From positions 12,081 to 76,080 of the forward strand of contig JBQMYQ010000004.1 of the NCBI GenBank assembly GCA_052173415.1: 64,000 nt of DNA, given 5' to 3'. Shown here piece after piece: positions 26,740-35,873 of this stretch. This DNA comes from Wolinella sp052173415. GTDB taxonomy: Bacteria; Campylobacterota; Campylobacteria; Campylobacterales; Helicobacteraceae. The notes beneath the pieces are model-generated. The model was not told the origin of the DNA and made no database searches. It saw nothing but the letters and a program-made list of their open reading frames with translations. The stretch's first letter is position 1, and each line of letters opens with the position of its first letter. Both the position numbers and the translations under genes were made by a program.

Positions 26740-27982
26740 TCATCAATGCAGCTTTTGTAACGCAAAAGAGAGTCCCAAAAATCCCCTCATCGCAGGGAAT
26801 GGCGTCTATATTTGTAAAAATTGTATCGTCGGTGCTTATAAAATCCTCTTTGAAGCCATAGAGACGCAGAGTGAAAACGCACTAGAGGGGGAATCGGGCT
26901 CTTTACAGGTGATCCCCTCACCAAAAGAGCTCAAGAGTGCGCTAGATGAGTATGTCATCGGGCAAGAGCGCGCCAAAAAGGTCTTCTCGGTGGCGATTTA
27001 CAATCACTATAAGAGGATTTTCAAAAATCACTCCGATGCCGATGAGACGGAAATTTCAAAATCCAATATCCTTCTCATCGGTCCTACGGGAAGTGGCAAG
27101 ACACTTATGGCGCAGACCTTGGCTCGATTCCTTGATGTTCCTATCGCGATATGCGACGCGACGAGCCTCACGGAGGCGGGTTATGTGGGCGAAGATGTGG
27201 AGAATATCCTTACGCGCCTGCTCCAAGCCGCGAATGGAGATCTTAAAAGAGCCGAGCGAGGAATCGTGTTTATTGATGAGATTGACAAGATCTCTCGCTT
27301 GTCGGAGAATCGTTCTATTACGCGCGATGTCTCAGGCGAGGGAGTTCAGCAGGCACTCCTTAAAATCATTGAGGGTAGTATTGTCAATATTCCGCCAAAA
27401 GGCGGGCGAAAGCACCCAAATCAAGAGTTTATTCAGATGGATACTAGCCAGATTCTCTTTGTTTGCGGCGGAGCATTTGATGGTATGAATGGGCTCATTA
27501 AGCGGAGAATCGGTGGCAATAGTCTAGGATTCCACAGCAATAAGCGAGGCAAAAGCGAAGAAAGCAAGTTGCTTCACATGGTCGAACCCGATGATTTGGT
27601 AAGTTATGGGCTAATTCCTGAGCTTATCGGGCGACTTCACGTTATTACCACGCTTGATGAAATCACTAAAGAGGCAATGATACAGATTCTTACCGCGCCC
27701 AAAAATGCACTGGTCAAGCAGTATCAAAAGCTATTCGCACTTGATGATTCCACGCTTAGCTTTGAGCCAGATGCGCTTAGTGCGATTGCCGAGCTTGCAA
27801 TCAAGAGGAAAACGGGTGCAAGGGGCTTGCGCGCAATCTTAGAAGAGGTCACGCTTGATCTGATGTATGACCTCCCCGAACTCAAAGATTATGAGATTAT
27901 CATCACCAAAGAGTGTGTCCAAGATCCAAAAGTCAAACCCCTGTTAATTAAAAAGAAAAAAGGCAGCAAAAATACTGCCTAA
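26732..27982 (+). CDS. clpX: ATP-dependent Clp protease ATP-binding subunit ClpX
   Basis: This AAA+ unfoldase feeds ClpP. The 416-residue protein has the N-terminal zinc-binding domain (CSFCNAKES...CKNC, about residues 5-33). Walker A is GPTGSGKT (about 112-119), Walker B is IVFIDEIDKI, and GYVGEDVE, GGRKHPNQ and a sensor-2 TGARGLR follow. The start lies inside lpxA (AATGAGTAG overlap). It is unusual to find clpX away from clpP; here clpP is with tig at 10.5 kb, as is typical for this phylum. Confidence 0.97.
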   Translation: MSSHQCSFCNAKESPKNPLIAGNGVYICKNCIVGAYKILFEAIETQSENALEGESGSLQVIPSPKELKSALDEYVIGQERAKKVFSVAIYNHYKRIFKNHSDADETEISKSNILLIGPTGSGKTLMAQTLARFLDVPIAICDATSLTEAGYVGEDVENILTRLLQAANGDLKRAERGIVFIDEIDKISRLSENRSITRDVSGEGVQQALLKIIEGSIVNIPPKGGRKHPNQEFIQMDTSQILFVCGGAFDGMNGLIKRRIGGNSLGFHSNKRGKSEESKLLHMVEPDDLVSYGLIPELIGRLHVITTLDEITKEAMIQILTAPKNALVKQYQKLFALDDSTLSFEPDALSAIAELAIKRKTGARGLRAILEEVTLDLMYDLPELKDYEIIITKECVQDPKVKPLLIKKKKGSKNTA

Positions 27983-28007
27983 GCACTCCATTGTAAAGGT
28001 TTAACAC

Positions 28008-29042
28008 ATGATACTTGATAAAGTTGTCGGTCTCTTTTCTCACGACTTAGCCATCGACCTAGGCACAGCCAATACCATCGTGCTCGCAAAAGGGCAGGGA
28101 ATTATCATCAATGAGCCCTCCGTAGTCGCTGTGCATGAGAACAAATACGGCAAAAGCGAGATTCTTGCCGTGGGCAAAGAGGCTAAAGAGATGGTAGGTA
28201 GAACCCCGGGAGGTGTTAAAGCAAAACGCCCAATGAAAGATGGTGTCATCGCAGATTTTGACATGACTGAGCGCATGATTCGTCGCTTCATTGAGAAAGC
28301 ACATAAGCGCAGTTCTCTCATGCGTCCGCGCATTGTTGTTTGTGTTCCTTATGGTCTCACAGGTGTGGAGCGCAAAGCTGTGCGGGAATCGGCGATGAGT
28401 GCGGGTGCGCGGGAAGTCTTTTTAATAGAGGAGCCCATGGCAGCAGCGATTGGTGCAGGATTGCCCGTAAATGAACCGAGAGGAAACTTGGTCATTGATA
28501 TTGGTGGGGGCACGACGGAAATTGGCGTCGTCTCGCTAGGTGGGCTTGTGAAAAGTAGTTCCATACGCACCGCTGGAGATAAGCTTGATACAGCCATAGT
28601 AGATTATGCAAAACGCAAATATAACCTAATTATCAGCGAACGGACGGGTGAAGAGATTAAAATTGAGATCGGTTCAGCAGTGAGCCTCGAGGAGCCCTTA
28701 TCCATGCAAGTTAAAGGGCGTGACCAAGTGCGTGGTCTGCCAAGTACTGTCAAATTTACTAGCGAAGATGTGCGAGAGGCAATGAAAGAGCCACTCAGAG
28801 AGATTAGTGATAGTTTAAAAAATATCCTGGAGGACATACTTCCTGATCTTGCAGGTGATATTGTCGAGAATGGGATCGTCCTGACTGGCGGTGGTGCGCT
28901 CATTAGAGGACTAGATAAATACCTCTCCCAGGAGGTTGGGTTGCCTGTTTTTGTTGCCGAAGAGCCATTGCTTGCTGTTGCAAAGGGCACAGGCAAAGCC
29001 TTAGAAGAGATTGACATACTCCAACAATTAGCTTACGAGTAA
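28008..29042 (+). CDS. mreB: Rod shape-determining protein MreB
   Basis: This actin-like ATPase forms membrane-bound filaments that direct lateral wall synthesis. The 344 residues contain the actin-fold nucleotide motifs DLGTANTIV, DIGGGTTEIGV and TGGGALIRGL. It is followed by mreC 9 bp downstream and preceded by clpX (25-bp gap), the order found in Helicobacter and Campylobacter. The gene has few copies of the GGAATC motif (one seen), unlike most neighbours. The cell is probably rod- or helix-shaped. Confidence 0.97.
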   Translation: MILDKVVGLFSHDLAIDLGTANTIVLAKGQGIIINEPSVVAVHENKYGKSEILAVGKEAKEMVGRTPGGVKAKRPMKDGVIADFDMTERMIRRFIEKAHKRSSLMRPRIVVCVPYGLTGVERKAVRESAMSAGAREVFLIEEPMAAAIGAGLPVNEPRGNLVIDIGGGTTEIGVVSLGGLVKSSSIRTAGDKLDTAIVDYAKRKYNLIISERTGEEIKIEIGSAVSLEEPLSMQVKGRDQVRGLPSTVKFTSEDVREAMKEPLREISDSLKNILEDILPDLAGDIVENGIVLTGGGALIRGLDKYLSQEVGLPVFVAEEPLLAVAKGTGKALEEIDILQQLAYE

Positions 29043-29051
29043 GCCTATTAA

Positions 29052-29852
29052 ATGGTTCAAAAATCACTACTTTGGTTAATCTTCATCGCACTAGTCTTTA
29101 TCATATCACTTGGACTTGGTAGTGAGATCCATCCACGCCTCCTCTACCTAAGCGATGCAATGAAGGTGGGATTCCTTAATGCCCGTGAGGGAATCACGCG
29201 CTCCGTGCATAGACATTTCGACCAAGCAGATGAGATCCACCGTTTAAGCGAAGAAGTAAAAGACAAAGAGAAGCTTCAAGGCACGATTATCGCGCTTGAT
29301 TCCGAGCTTAAGCGTCTTTTGGGTGCTTTCAATTCCCGCCTCAAAGTCCCTTTCCCTGATATTCATCTTGTGCGCACGCTATCCTATGCAGAGATCGGCG
29401 ACTATCATAAGGTATGGCTCGAACATGATCTTGAGGATTTCCCTCGCGACAAAATCTATGGGCTAATCAAAGATGGCTTCGCCGTGGGAATCGTAGTCAA
29501 TCGTCAAGGGCGTGCGATGGGGCTACTCAATGGCGACGAACAGTGCAGTTACAGCGTATTTGTTGGCGAGGGCAGAGCTCCGGGAATCATCAGGGCTCCA
29601 GAAAATGGAAAAATCATCGCGGACTTTATCCCCTCATGGATCGACGTAAAAGAGGGCGATGAGGTCATCACAAGCGGGCTTGATGGGATTTTTTTTGAAA
29701 ATCTCAAAGTCGGGCGCATAAATTCCATACATCAAAGACAAGGTTATTTCATCGCCGAGCTCACTCCTTATGTCGATGTGCTTCACCCCCGCTACTTTTG
29801 GCTTGTTGATACGCGCACACTGACCCCACCTATGGCACTACGAAAAGATTAG
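29052..29852 (+). CDS. mreC: Rod shape-determining protein MreC
   Basis: The 266-residue product has an N-terminal membrane anchor (about 5-25, LLWLIFIALVFIISLGLG), a periplasmic coiled coil (about 55-95) and the beta-barrel MreC domain, with DFIPSWIDVKEGDEVITSG as family signature. MreC couples MreB to penicillin-binding proteins and RodA. It is in an operon with mreB. No mreD follows; the next gene has its own promoter. Confidence 0.95.
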   Translation: MVQKSLLWLIFIALVFIISLGLGSEIHPRLLYLSDAMKVGFLNAREGITRSVHRHFDQADEIHRLSEEVKDKEKLQGTIIALDSELKRLLGAFNSRLKVPFPDIHLVRTLSYAEIGDYHKVWLEHDLEDFPRDKIYGLIKDGFAVGIVVNRQGRAMGLLNGDEQCSYSVFVGEGRAPGIIRAPENGKIIADFIPSWIDVKEGDEVITSGLDGIFFENLKVGRINSIHQRQGYFIAELTPYVDVLHPRYFWLVDTRTLTPPMALRKD

Positions 29853-29905
29853 CGACATATTAAAGCTCTTTAAGTTTTACTTCACTTTTTAGAGCTCCTT
29901 TGAGC

Positions 29906-29935
29906 TATAATCTCCCAATCCAAGCTGATAAGGAG
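29906..29935 (+). promoter_or_regulatory. Candidate -10 (TATAAT) and RBS for the HsdR_N-like gene
   Basis: TATAAT at 29906-29911 follows an AT-rich run in the gap after mreC, and AAGGAG just before the ATG at 29941 is a strong RBS. No clear -35 hexamer is present, as is usual in this phylum. It indicates independent transcription from mreBC. Confidence 0.45.
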
Positions 29936-29940
29936 ATTTT

Positions 29941-31014
29941 ATGGATCTATACGAGGATTTACAGCGTCTAAGCACTAGAATAGCAGGCATCAAAGTTTCC
30001 GTGCAAAGTGAAGAAGCCACAAAGCACTCATTTGTTATGCCGTTTTTTCAACTTTTAGGCTATGACATATTCGACCCGACCGTTGTCGTGCCCGAATTTA
30101 CCGCCGATGTGGGAATTAAAAAAGGAGAGAAAGTCGATTATGCCATCATGCACGAGGGCAAGCCACTCATCATTGTAGAGGTCAAAAAGCATACTGAAGT
30201 GCTAGATAAGCATTCAAGCCAGCTGTATCGATATTTCAGTGCTACGGACGCTAAATTCGCGCTCCTGACCAATGGCGTGGAATATCGCTTTTATTCTGAC
30301 ATAAACAAAGAAAATAAACTCGATGATAGTCCATTCCTTGTTGTGAATCTTGATGAGCTCAATAAGCGTGATACAAAGGCACTTGAACGCTTCACAAAAA
30401 GCGATCTAAACGTCAATGCGATACTTGAAATGGCAAATAAGCAACGCTACATCCTAGAGATTAAAAAGATATTTGAAGAAGAGACTGCTAAGCCTAGTGA
30501 TGATTTGGCTGGAATTTTTGCTCGCAGAATATTACCGCAGGGAGCTCGCATGACAGGAAGTGTATTGGAGCAGTTTAAGACCTATACAAAATCCGCCCTG
30601 AATGAGATAGTAGTCGATCTGGCATCAAAAAAGATAAATTCTTTGCGAGCAGGATTAACAGCAAATATAACGAATGAGAGTGAAGATAGCAGCGAAAATG
30701 AAAACAAAATTGTAACTACAGAGGAAGAGTTACAGGGCTTTTTCATTGTAAAATCAATACTCGGCGAGTATATGGAGCTTGATAAAATTTATGCGAGAGA
30801 CACAAAGAGCTATTTTGGCATACTGTTTGATGATAATAACCGTAAGTGGATAGCTAGACTGCACTTTAACACGGCAAATAAGCACATTGGCATTCACGAA
30901 GTAGAGAAGCAAGAGACAAAATATCCACTTGAAAAGCTTGAAGATATTTATAAGCTTAGGGACAGACTCATCGCCACAGCCAAGAGAGTCCAAGGTGCAA
31001 AAAGCGCAGAATAA
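29941..31014 (+). CDS. Stand-alone HsdR N-terminal-type PD-(D/E)XK nuclease-like protein
   Basis: The 357-residue product begins with a domain like the N-terminus of type I restriction HsdR subunits. D66 (KVDYAIM), E80 and K82 (IIVEVKKH) form a plausible PD-(D/E)XK site, and SSQLYRYF supplies the following motif. No helicase domain is fused, and no hsdM or hsdS gene is adjacent. The C-terminal part (about 240-357) is a separate domain with FFIVKSILGEYM and YFGILFDDN. Related stand-alone proteins are annotated as restriction-like or hypothetical. The whole gene lacks the GGAATC/GATTCC motif common in its neighbours, which suggests recent acquisition. Whether it cuts DNA is unknown. Confidence 0.75.
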   Translation: MDLYEDLQRLSTRIAGIKVSVQSEEATKHSFVMPFFQLLGYDIFDPTVVVPEFTADVGIKKGEKVDYAIMHEGKPLIIVEVKKHTEVLDKHSSQLYRYFSATDAKFALLTNGVEYRFYSDINKENKLDDSPFLVVNLDELNKRDTKALERFTKSDLNVNAILEMANKQRYILEIKKIFEEETAKPSDDLAGIFARRILPQGARMTGSVLEQFKTYTKSALNEIVVDLASKKINSLRAGLTANITNESEDSSENENKIVTTEEELQGFFIVKSILGEYMELDKIYARDTKSYFGILFDDNNRKWIARLHFNTANKHIGIHEVEKQETKYPLEKLEDIYKLRDRLIATAKRVQGAKSAE

Positions 31015-31058
31015 AAGATACTTTCATGCTCGCCAGATGAAGAGCGACGTAAATTAAA

Positions 31059-32330
31059 TCAAAGTCGCGCGTCGACCTCTTCTTTAGGCAAAATTCCCTT
31101 AATATCATAGACCACACCATTAGGCGCTTTGAGCGTGCTCACACTTATGGACTTAAACTCTTCATGCGCCACCGCAAGGAGTATCGCTCCATACCCTCCC
31201 TCGCACTTCATCTCATCACCGCGCTTGAGTGCGATTCCATAGACGCGCTCCACTTCGCTTGATTCCGCCCAAGGGTCATACACATCGACTTCACAGCCAA
31301 ATTCACGCAATTCAGAGACAATATCAATCACGCGGGAGTTGCGAATATCAGGGCAATTCTCCTTAAAGGTAATCCCCAAAATAAGCACGCGCGCATGCTC
31401 GATTCTCTGCCCCTTTTTTATCATCAGCTTCACAAGCTTATTTGCGACAAAGATTCCCATGTTGTCATTAATCCGTCGCCCCGCAAGAATCACCTGCGAA
31501 TGATAACCCAGCGACTGCGCCTTGTGTGTGAGATAGTAGGGATCGACGCTGATACAGTGCCCGCCCACTAGCCCCGGAGTAAAAGGGAGAAAATTCCATT
31601 TCGTCGCGCTCGCTTTAAGCACCTCGAGCGTGTCGATTCCCATACGTTCAAAAATCATCGCCAGCTCATTGACAAAGGCGATATTGATATCGCGCTGGGC
31701 GTTCTCAATCACCTTAGCGGCTTCGGCGACCTTGATACTGCTCGCCCTATGCGTGCCCGCCGTGATGATCGTGCGATAAAGTGCATCGACCTCCATAGCC
31801 GTCTCGGGCGTGCTTCCGCTTGTTACTTTTTTTATATCAGGGAGGCGACGCTCCTTATCCCCGGGATTAATGCGCTCGGGTGAATATCCGCAGAAAAAAT
31901 CGACATTGTATTGGAGCGCGCTCTCGCGCTCCAAAATGGGCACGCAATCCTCCTCCGTGCAGCCGGGATAGACCGTGCTCTCATAGATGACAATATCCCC
32001 TTTTTTGAGCACTTTCCCCACGCTCTCGCTCGCTTTTAGGAGCGGTGTCAAATCGGGATTATTGTAAGAATCAATCGGAGTAGGGACGGTAATGATATAA
32101 ATTTGCGCCTCTTTGATTGCATTAAGCTCACTAGTTAGTCTCAGATTCCCGCTATTGTGCGCTGAGCCTAGCTCCTCTTTGCTCACCTCAAGCGTATGGT
32201 CATAGGCATTTTGCAGCTCTGCAATCCGCGAGGCATTGATGTCAAATCCCCACACCTTAAAGTGCTTTGCAAACTCCACCGCCAGTGGCAACCCAACATA
32301 TCCAAGCCCGATAATTGCAATGCTTTTCAC
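31059..32330 (-). CDS. tviB: UDP-N-acetyl-hexosamine 6-dehydrogenase, TviB/WbpO-like
   Basis: This is a nucleotide-sugar dehydrogenase that oxidises the C6 hydroxyl of a UDP-HexNAc to the uronic acid in two NAD-dependent steps, for surface polysaccharide. The 423 residues show the Rossmann motif GLGYVGLPLA at the N-terminus, TVPTPID, ESTVYPGCTEE, SPERINPGDK and the catalytic Cys in GGHCISVDPYYL (about 262). The match is closer to the TviB/WbpO group than to UDP-glucose dehydrogenases; this is by eye. GlmS, which feeds UDP-GlcNAc, is the next gene upstream on the same strand, 193 bp away. No other glycan gene is adjacent. Confidence 0.85.
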   Translation of the reverse strand: MKSIAIIGLGYVGLPLAVEFAKHFKVWGFDINASRIAELQNAYDHTLEVSKEELGSAHNSGNLRLTSELNAIKEAQIYIITVPTPIDSYNNPDLTPLLKASESVGKVLKKGDIVIYESTVYPGCTEEDCVPILERESALQYNVDFFCGYSPERINPGDKERRLPDIKKVTSGSTPETAMEVDALYRTIITAGTHRASSIKVAEAAKVIENAQRDINIAFVNELAMIFERMGIDTLEVLKASATKWNFLPFTPGLVGGHCISVDPYYLTHKAQSLGYHSQVILAGRRINDNMGIFVANKLVKLMIKKGQRIEHARVLILGITFKENCPDIRNSRVIDIVSELREFGCEVDVYDPWAESSEVERVYGIALKRGDEMKCEGGYGAILLAVAHEEFKSISVSTLKAPNGVVYDIKGILPKEEVDARL

Positions 32331-32523
32331 TCTCTTGCCTTTTAAAAAGTTTCACGTGAATCAAAACCCGCGCCGCGCCACGAAAGAATCCTTGCGAAGA
32401 ATCGTCCCCAAAAACCCTAATAGTCCTTTAAAAGCTTTAACAATGCACGACTCCGTCTCGCTTTCCTTACACACGCAATATCGGCAAATTTAAACGCTCG
32501 CCAAAGCAAGCGCGGGAATCGCC

Positions 32524-34311
32524 CTACTCAACCGTTACACTTTTGGCGAGATTCCTCGGCATATCGACATCATTCCCTAGGCGAATTGCAATCTCTAGGG
32601 CAAGCAACTGCAAAACGACCATCATTTCAAAAAACTCCTCCATGTAGCTCTCACACTTGGGGATTAGAAGCAGGTCATCAGCCCCATCAAAAGGAATCGG
32701 CGTAATCGCACAAATCGTCGCATCTCTTGCAGCAAGCTCCTCGACATTGCTCTTAATCTTCTCATGAAGAAGATTCAAAGGCATGAGTGCCACAGTGAAA
32801 AGCTCACTATCCGCAAGTGCGATGGGTCCGTGCTTCATCTCGCCACTAGGATAGCCCTCAGCGTGCAAATAGCTAATCTCTTTGAGCTTCAACGCCCCCT
32901 CCAGCGCGAGCGGATAGAAAATATCACGTCCGATAAAGAAGAATCCATGCCCATGGAGGTAGCGTTTAGAGAGCTTTTTGATGCGCTCATGCACCTTTTC
33001 ATCGACCTTAGTGCATTTAGCCGCTTGTATCATGGAGCGAACCTGCGCTTCGCAAGAATCCTTGCCGATACTTTTACGAATCTGCGCTAAATAAAGGGCG
33101 AACATCCACAACACCATCACCTGCGTCGCAAAGGCTTTGGTGCTCGCGACCCCCTTCTCGATTCCTGCACGGGTGAGGATCGTGCGATCTGCTTCACGGA
33201 CAATTGAGCTATTATCAACATTACAGATTGCAAGGGTTTTTAATCCCGCGCATTTTGCCTGCTTCAGAGCCTCAAGCGTATCCGCCGTCTCGCCACTTTG
33301 ACTGATCACGATAAAAAGCTCGCCCTCTTTAAAAATCGGCTCGCGATAGCGCAATTCGCTGGCGATCGCCACGTTGGTCTTAATCTTTGCATACCGCTCC
33401 AAAAGGTAGCTCCCCGCAAGAGCGGCGTGATAGCTCGTCCCACACGCACAAATCGTAAGCTCATTTACTCCCTGCAAAAACTGCTCCTCCACCTCTTCAA
33501 AGCGGATTTTCAGGGAATCGACTCGCCCCATCATCGTCTCGACGAGCACACGATGCTGCTCGTAAATCTCCTTTTCCATAAAATAGCGATGCCCCTCTTT
33601 TTGCGCATAAACCCGATTGACACTCAGCGCTTTGGTAGTTTTCAAAGAGGAAAAAGCCTCAAGATCCATATAGCCCACCGCGCCATCTTCAAGGTAGGAG
33701 ACCGTGTCCGCATAGCCGATGAGTGGCGCATCAGAGGAGGCGAAATAGACCCCATCGCCACCCCGCCCGATGATGAGTGGCGAGCCGTTTTTCGCATAAT
33801 AGATACGATCGGGGCTTTTTTTAGTGATCAGCAAAATCGCATACGCACCCTTAAGAGAATCGATCGTCGCTTTAAAAGCTTCAAAAGGATCGGGGAATCT
33901 CTGAAGTTTGTTCTCAAAAAGGCGGACAATCACTTCGGTATCCGTCTGAGAGAGAAACGGATTCCCACATTTGAGCAGCTCCTCTTTAAGCTCTTGATAA
34001 TTCTCGATAATGCCGTTATGAACGACGTTTGAAAACTCGGCGACCTGTGGATGGGCGTTATTCTCCGTAGGCTTCCCATGCGTCGCCCAGCGCGTATGTC
34101 CAATCGCCACGCCAAACCCAAGCGAGGTAAAATTTTTGCACTTATTTTCGAGATTTTCCAAGCGTCCAACGGCCTTAAACACGGATAATTCGCCCTCATG
34201 AAGTATGGAGATTCCTGCTGAGTCATAGCCACGATATTCAAGCTCTCGTAACCCCTCGATGAGAATCGACTTTTTCTCGTTATTCCCGATATATCCGACG
34301 ATTCCACACAT
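32524..34311 (-). CDS. glmS: Glutamine-fructose-6-phosphate aminotransferase (isomerizing)
   Basis: GlmS makes glucosamine 6-phosphate, the entry step to peptidoglycan and LPS precursors. The 595-residue product starts MCGIVGYIG with the nucleophilic Cys2. The glutaminase domain covers about 1-230 (GHTRWATHGKP, HNGIIENY). Two SIS domains follow (about 270-590; CGTSYHAAL, ISQSGETADT, STKAFATQ), ending DMPRNLAKSVTVE. No glmS ribozyme was looked for beyond the upstream gap, and none was recognised there. It diverges from a small ORF with a Fur-box-like site. Confidence 0.97.
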   Translation of the reverse strand: MCGIVGYIGNNEKKSILIEGLRELEYRGYDSAGISILHEGELSVFKAVGRLENLENKCKNFTSLGFGVAIGHTRWATHGKPTENNAHPQVAEFSNVVHNGIIENYQELKEELLKCGNPFLSQTDTEVIVRLFENKLQRFPDPFEAFKATIDSLKGAYAILLITKKSPDRIYYAKNGSPLIIGRGGDGVYFASSDAPLIGYADTVSYLEDGAVGYMDLEAFSSLKTTKALSVNRVYAQKEGHRYFMEKEIYEQHRVLVETMMGRVDSLKIRFEEVEEQFLQGVNELTICACGTSYHAALAGSYLLERYAKIKTNVAIASELRYREPIFKEGELFIVISQSGETADTLEALKQAKCAGLKTLAICNVDNSSIVREADRTILTRAGIEKGVASTKAFATQVMVLWMFALYLAQIRKSIGKDSCEAQVRSMIQAAKCTKVDEKVHERIKKLSKRYLHGHGFFFIGRDIFYPLALEGALKLKEISYLHAEGYPSGEMKHGPIALADSELFTVALMPLNLLHEKIKSNVEELAARDATICAITPIPFDGADDLLLIPKCESYMEEFFEMMVVLQLLALEIAIRLGNDVDMPRNLAKSVTVE

Positions 34312-34473
34312 AAATAACCTTTAAAAAATAGATCGTATTAAAATTGGGTATTATCTCAAAAATTTCATGTTTTTTCATTTAATCATGAGTGCAAACCCTG
34401 CCTCAAAAGCGGTAAAACCTCAGCTTTTAGCTACTATTTATCTAAATGCTGCATAATATAGTCATCATTAAGT

Positions 34474-34492
34474 GATAATGATTTTCATCTTT
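34474..34492 (+). promoter_or_regulatory. Fur-box-like sequence upstream of a small ORF and pldA
   Basis: The 19-mer beginning GATAATGATTTTCATC at 34474 matches the classical Fur consensus at about 14 of 19 positions by my alignment. It lies 20 bp before the small ORF and beside AT-rich promoter-like sequence. The gap 34312-34512 between glmS and the small ORF otherwise holds only AT-rich sequence. Confidence 0.4.
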
Positions 34493-34512
34493 TAGAAAGG
34501 AGTCTGAAATCA

Positions 34513-34647
34513 ATGACACCCCCCAAGGATTTTCAGTTCGATTCTCAAAAAATCATTCTAGGAGCAATAAAAGGCTCAAAAGCGGTAAAAAATTACTTCA
34601 AAGATAAGGAGAAGAGCACCAAGGCGCGATCACGCGCAAAAAAATAG
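34513..34647 (+). CDS. Small basic protein (44 aa), unknown
   Basis: ATG at 34513 follows AAAGGAG by about 11 nt and runs 44 codons to TAG at 34645-34647. The peptide begins MTPPKDFQFDSQK and ends in a Lys/Arg-rich tail (KARSRAKK). A Fur-box-like sequence lies directly upstream. There is no known family, transmembrane helix or Cys. A real gene is plausible from RBS and context, but conservation needs to be shown. Confidence 0.45.
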   Translation: MTPPKDFQFDSQKIILGAIKGSKAVKNYFKDKEKSTKARSRAKK

Positions 34648-34698
34648 CACAACCTTTATAGGAATCTAGTGCTTTTACGTGCGGATTTTGGGCTATGT

Positions 34699-34707
34699 TG
34701 CTACAAT
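34699..34707 (+). promoter_or_regulatory. Extended -10 promoter candidate for pldA
   Basis: TGCTACAAT (TGnTACAAT type, 34699-34707) lies 30 bp upstream of the pldA GTG start. It sits inside an inverted repeat whose arms GGGCTA and TAGCCC flank it (about 34690-34715), which could tune access. Confidence 0.4.
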
Positions 34708-34736
34708 GGTAGCCCAAAATTCTGCGAAGGATTCCC

Positions 34737-35867
34737 GTGCGTGCGCTACTTTTATTTCTTACCTTTTCTCTACTTTATGCTTCTGAAATTTTAAGGAATC
34801 CAGCCCTAAATAACATGCCAAGAGAGCTGACACTGTGGCACACATATAGCAACGGACAAAGTCGCATTTTAGAGAGTTTAAAGCTAGATGAAGAGGAGAA
34901 AAGTTTAGAGATTTTACTCCCCACACAGGATAAAAAAGATCCACAAATCCTCCACATTACGATCACAAAAGAGCCAAAAGGCACGCCCAATATCGAAACC
35001 TCTCTTGGCAAAGAGCAGCTAAAAATCGTCGATTTGCGCCCCGAAAAAGAGAAAAAGCCCTTGGAAAACGTCAATAAAGCGGAGTTTGAGCGTCTATACA
35101 GAGAATACAAAGATCATCGGCGACTTTTTGGCGCATTTCTGGGAATCGAGCCCTATAAAGAGAACTACCTCCTGCCCTATTCACACAGTTTTCGCCCACG
35201 AGAAGGGGAAAAACAGCATGAAGCGAAATTCCAAATCAGCTTCAAGACACTCCTCACATCAAATATTTTCGGCACATCGCTTGATCTTTATCTCGCCTAC
35301 ACGCAACGCTCGTTTTGGCAAGTTTATGACGGCGAGGATTCCCGCCCTTTTAGGGAGAGCAACTATGAACCTGAAATCTTTTTCTCCTATCCTCTTGAGA
35401 TTCCGCTCTTTGGAGGCGTGATTGAACAGCTCTATTTCGGGCTAAATCACGAAAGCAACGGAAAGGACGTGCAAAAATCCAGAAGCTGGAATCGCGCCTT
35501 TATCGGGGCTGTCTATAATAATGGGGGATTTTTTCTTGCGCTTAAGGGCTGGCATCGCTTCAAAGAGAAAGAAAAGCTCTATACAAATGACCCGCGCGGA
35601 GATGATAATCCAAAAATTGAGCGATATTTAGGGCATGGCGAAATGAAGGTCGGATATTTTCACGCGCCTCATCTCATCACCGCGACCCTGCGCAACAACC
35701 TAAACGTCCGAGGCGAGAACAGAGGCTCGATTTTGCTTGATTACTCCTACCCGTTGCAACGCAGTATCCACGCCTATGTGCAATATTTCAACGGCTATGG
35801 GGAATCGCTCATCGATTATGACAAAAGTGTTGAGCGTGTAGGAATTGGCATGATATTCACGCGATGA
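34737..35867 (+). CDS. pldA: Outer-membrane phospholipase A (OMPLA)
   Basis: OMPLA is a Ca-dependent beta-barrel lipase that removes mislocalised phospholipids and is linked to acid tolerance and colonisation in Helicobacter. The 376-residue product has a signal peptide (MRALLLFLTFSLLYAS) and a barrel domain with the catalytic GLNHESNG (His and Ser about 240-243). SRSWNRAF contains the Asn, and QYFNGYGESLIDYD is also present. A long N-terminal region (about 20-130) precedes the barrel. The start is GTG, with AAGGA 5 nt upstream. It converges on the sensor kinase gene. Confidence 0.94.
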   Translation: MRALLLFLTFSLLYASEILRNPALNNMPRELTLWHTYSNGQSRILESLKLDEEEKSLEILLPTQDKKDPQILHITITKEPKGTPNIETSLGKEQLKIVDLRPEKEKKPLENVNKAEFERLYREYKDHRRLFGAFLGIEPYKENYLLPYSHSFRPREGEKQHEAKFQISFKTLLTSNIFGTSLDLYLAYTQRSFWQVYDGEDSRPFRESNYEPEIFFSYPLEIPLFGGVIEQLYFGLNHESNGKDVQKSRSWNRAFIGAVYNNGGFFLALKGWHRFKEKEKLYTNDPRGDDNPKIERYLGHGEMKVGYFHAPHLITATLRNNLNVRGENRGSILLDYSYPLQRSIHAYVQYFNGYGESLIDYDKSVERVGIGMIFTR

Positions 35868-35873
35868 GCACTT

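Noticed and set aside
33298..34032. 244-codon ORF antisense to glmS
   Set aside because: glmS is intact with all motifs on the other strand; the antisense product shows no domain and no RBS.
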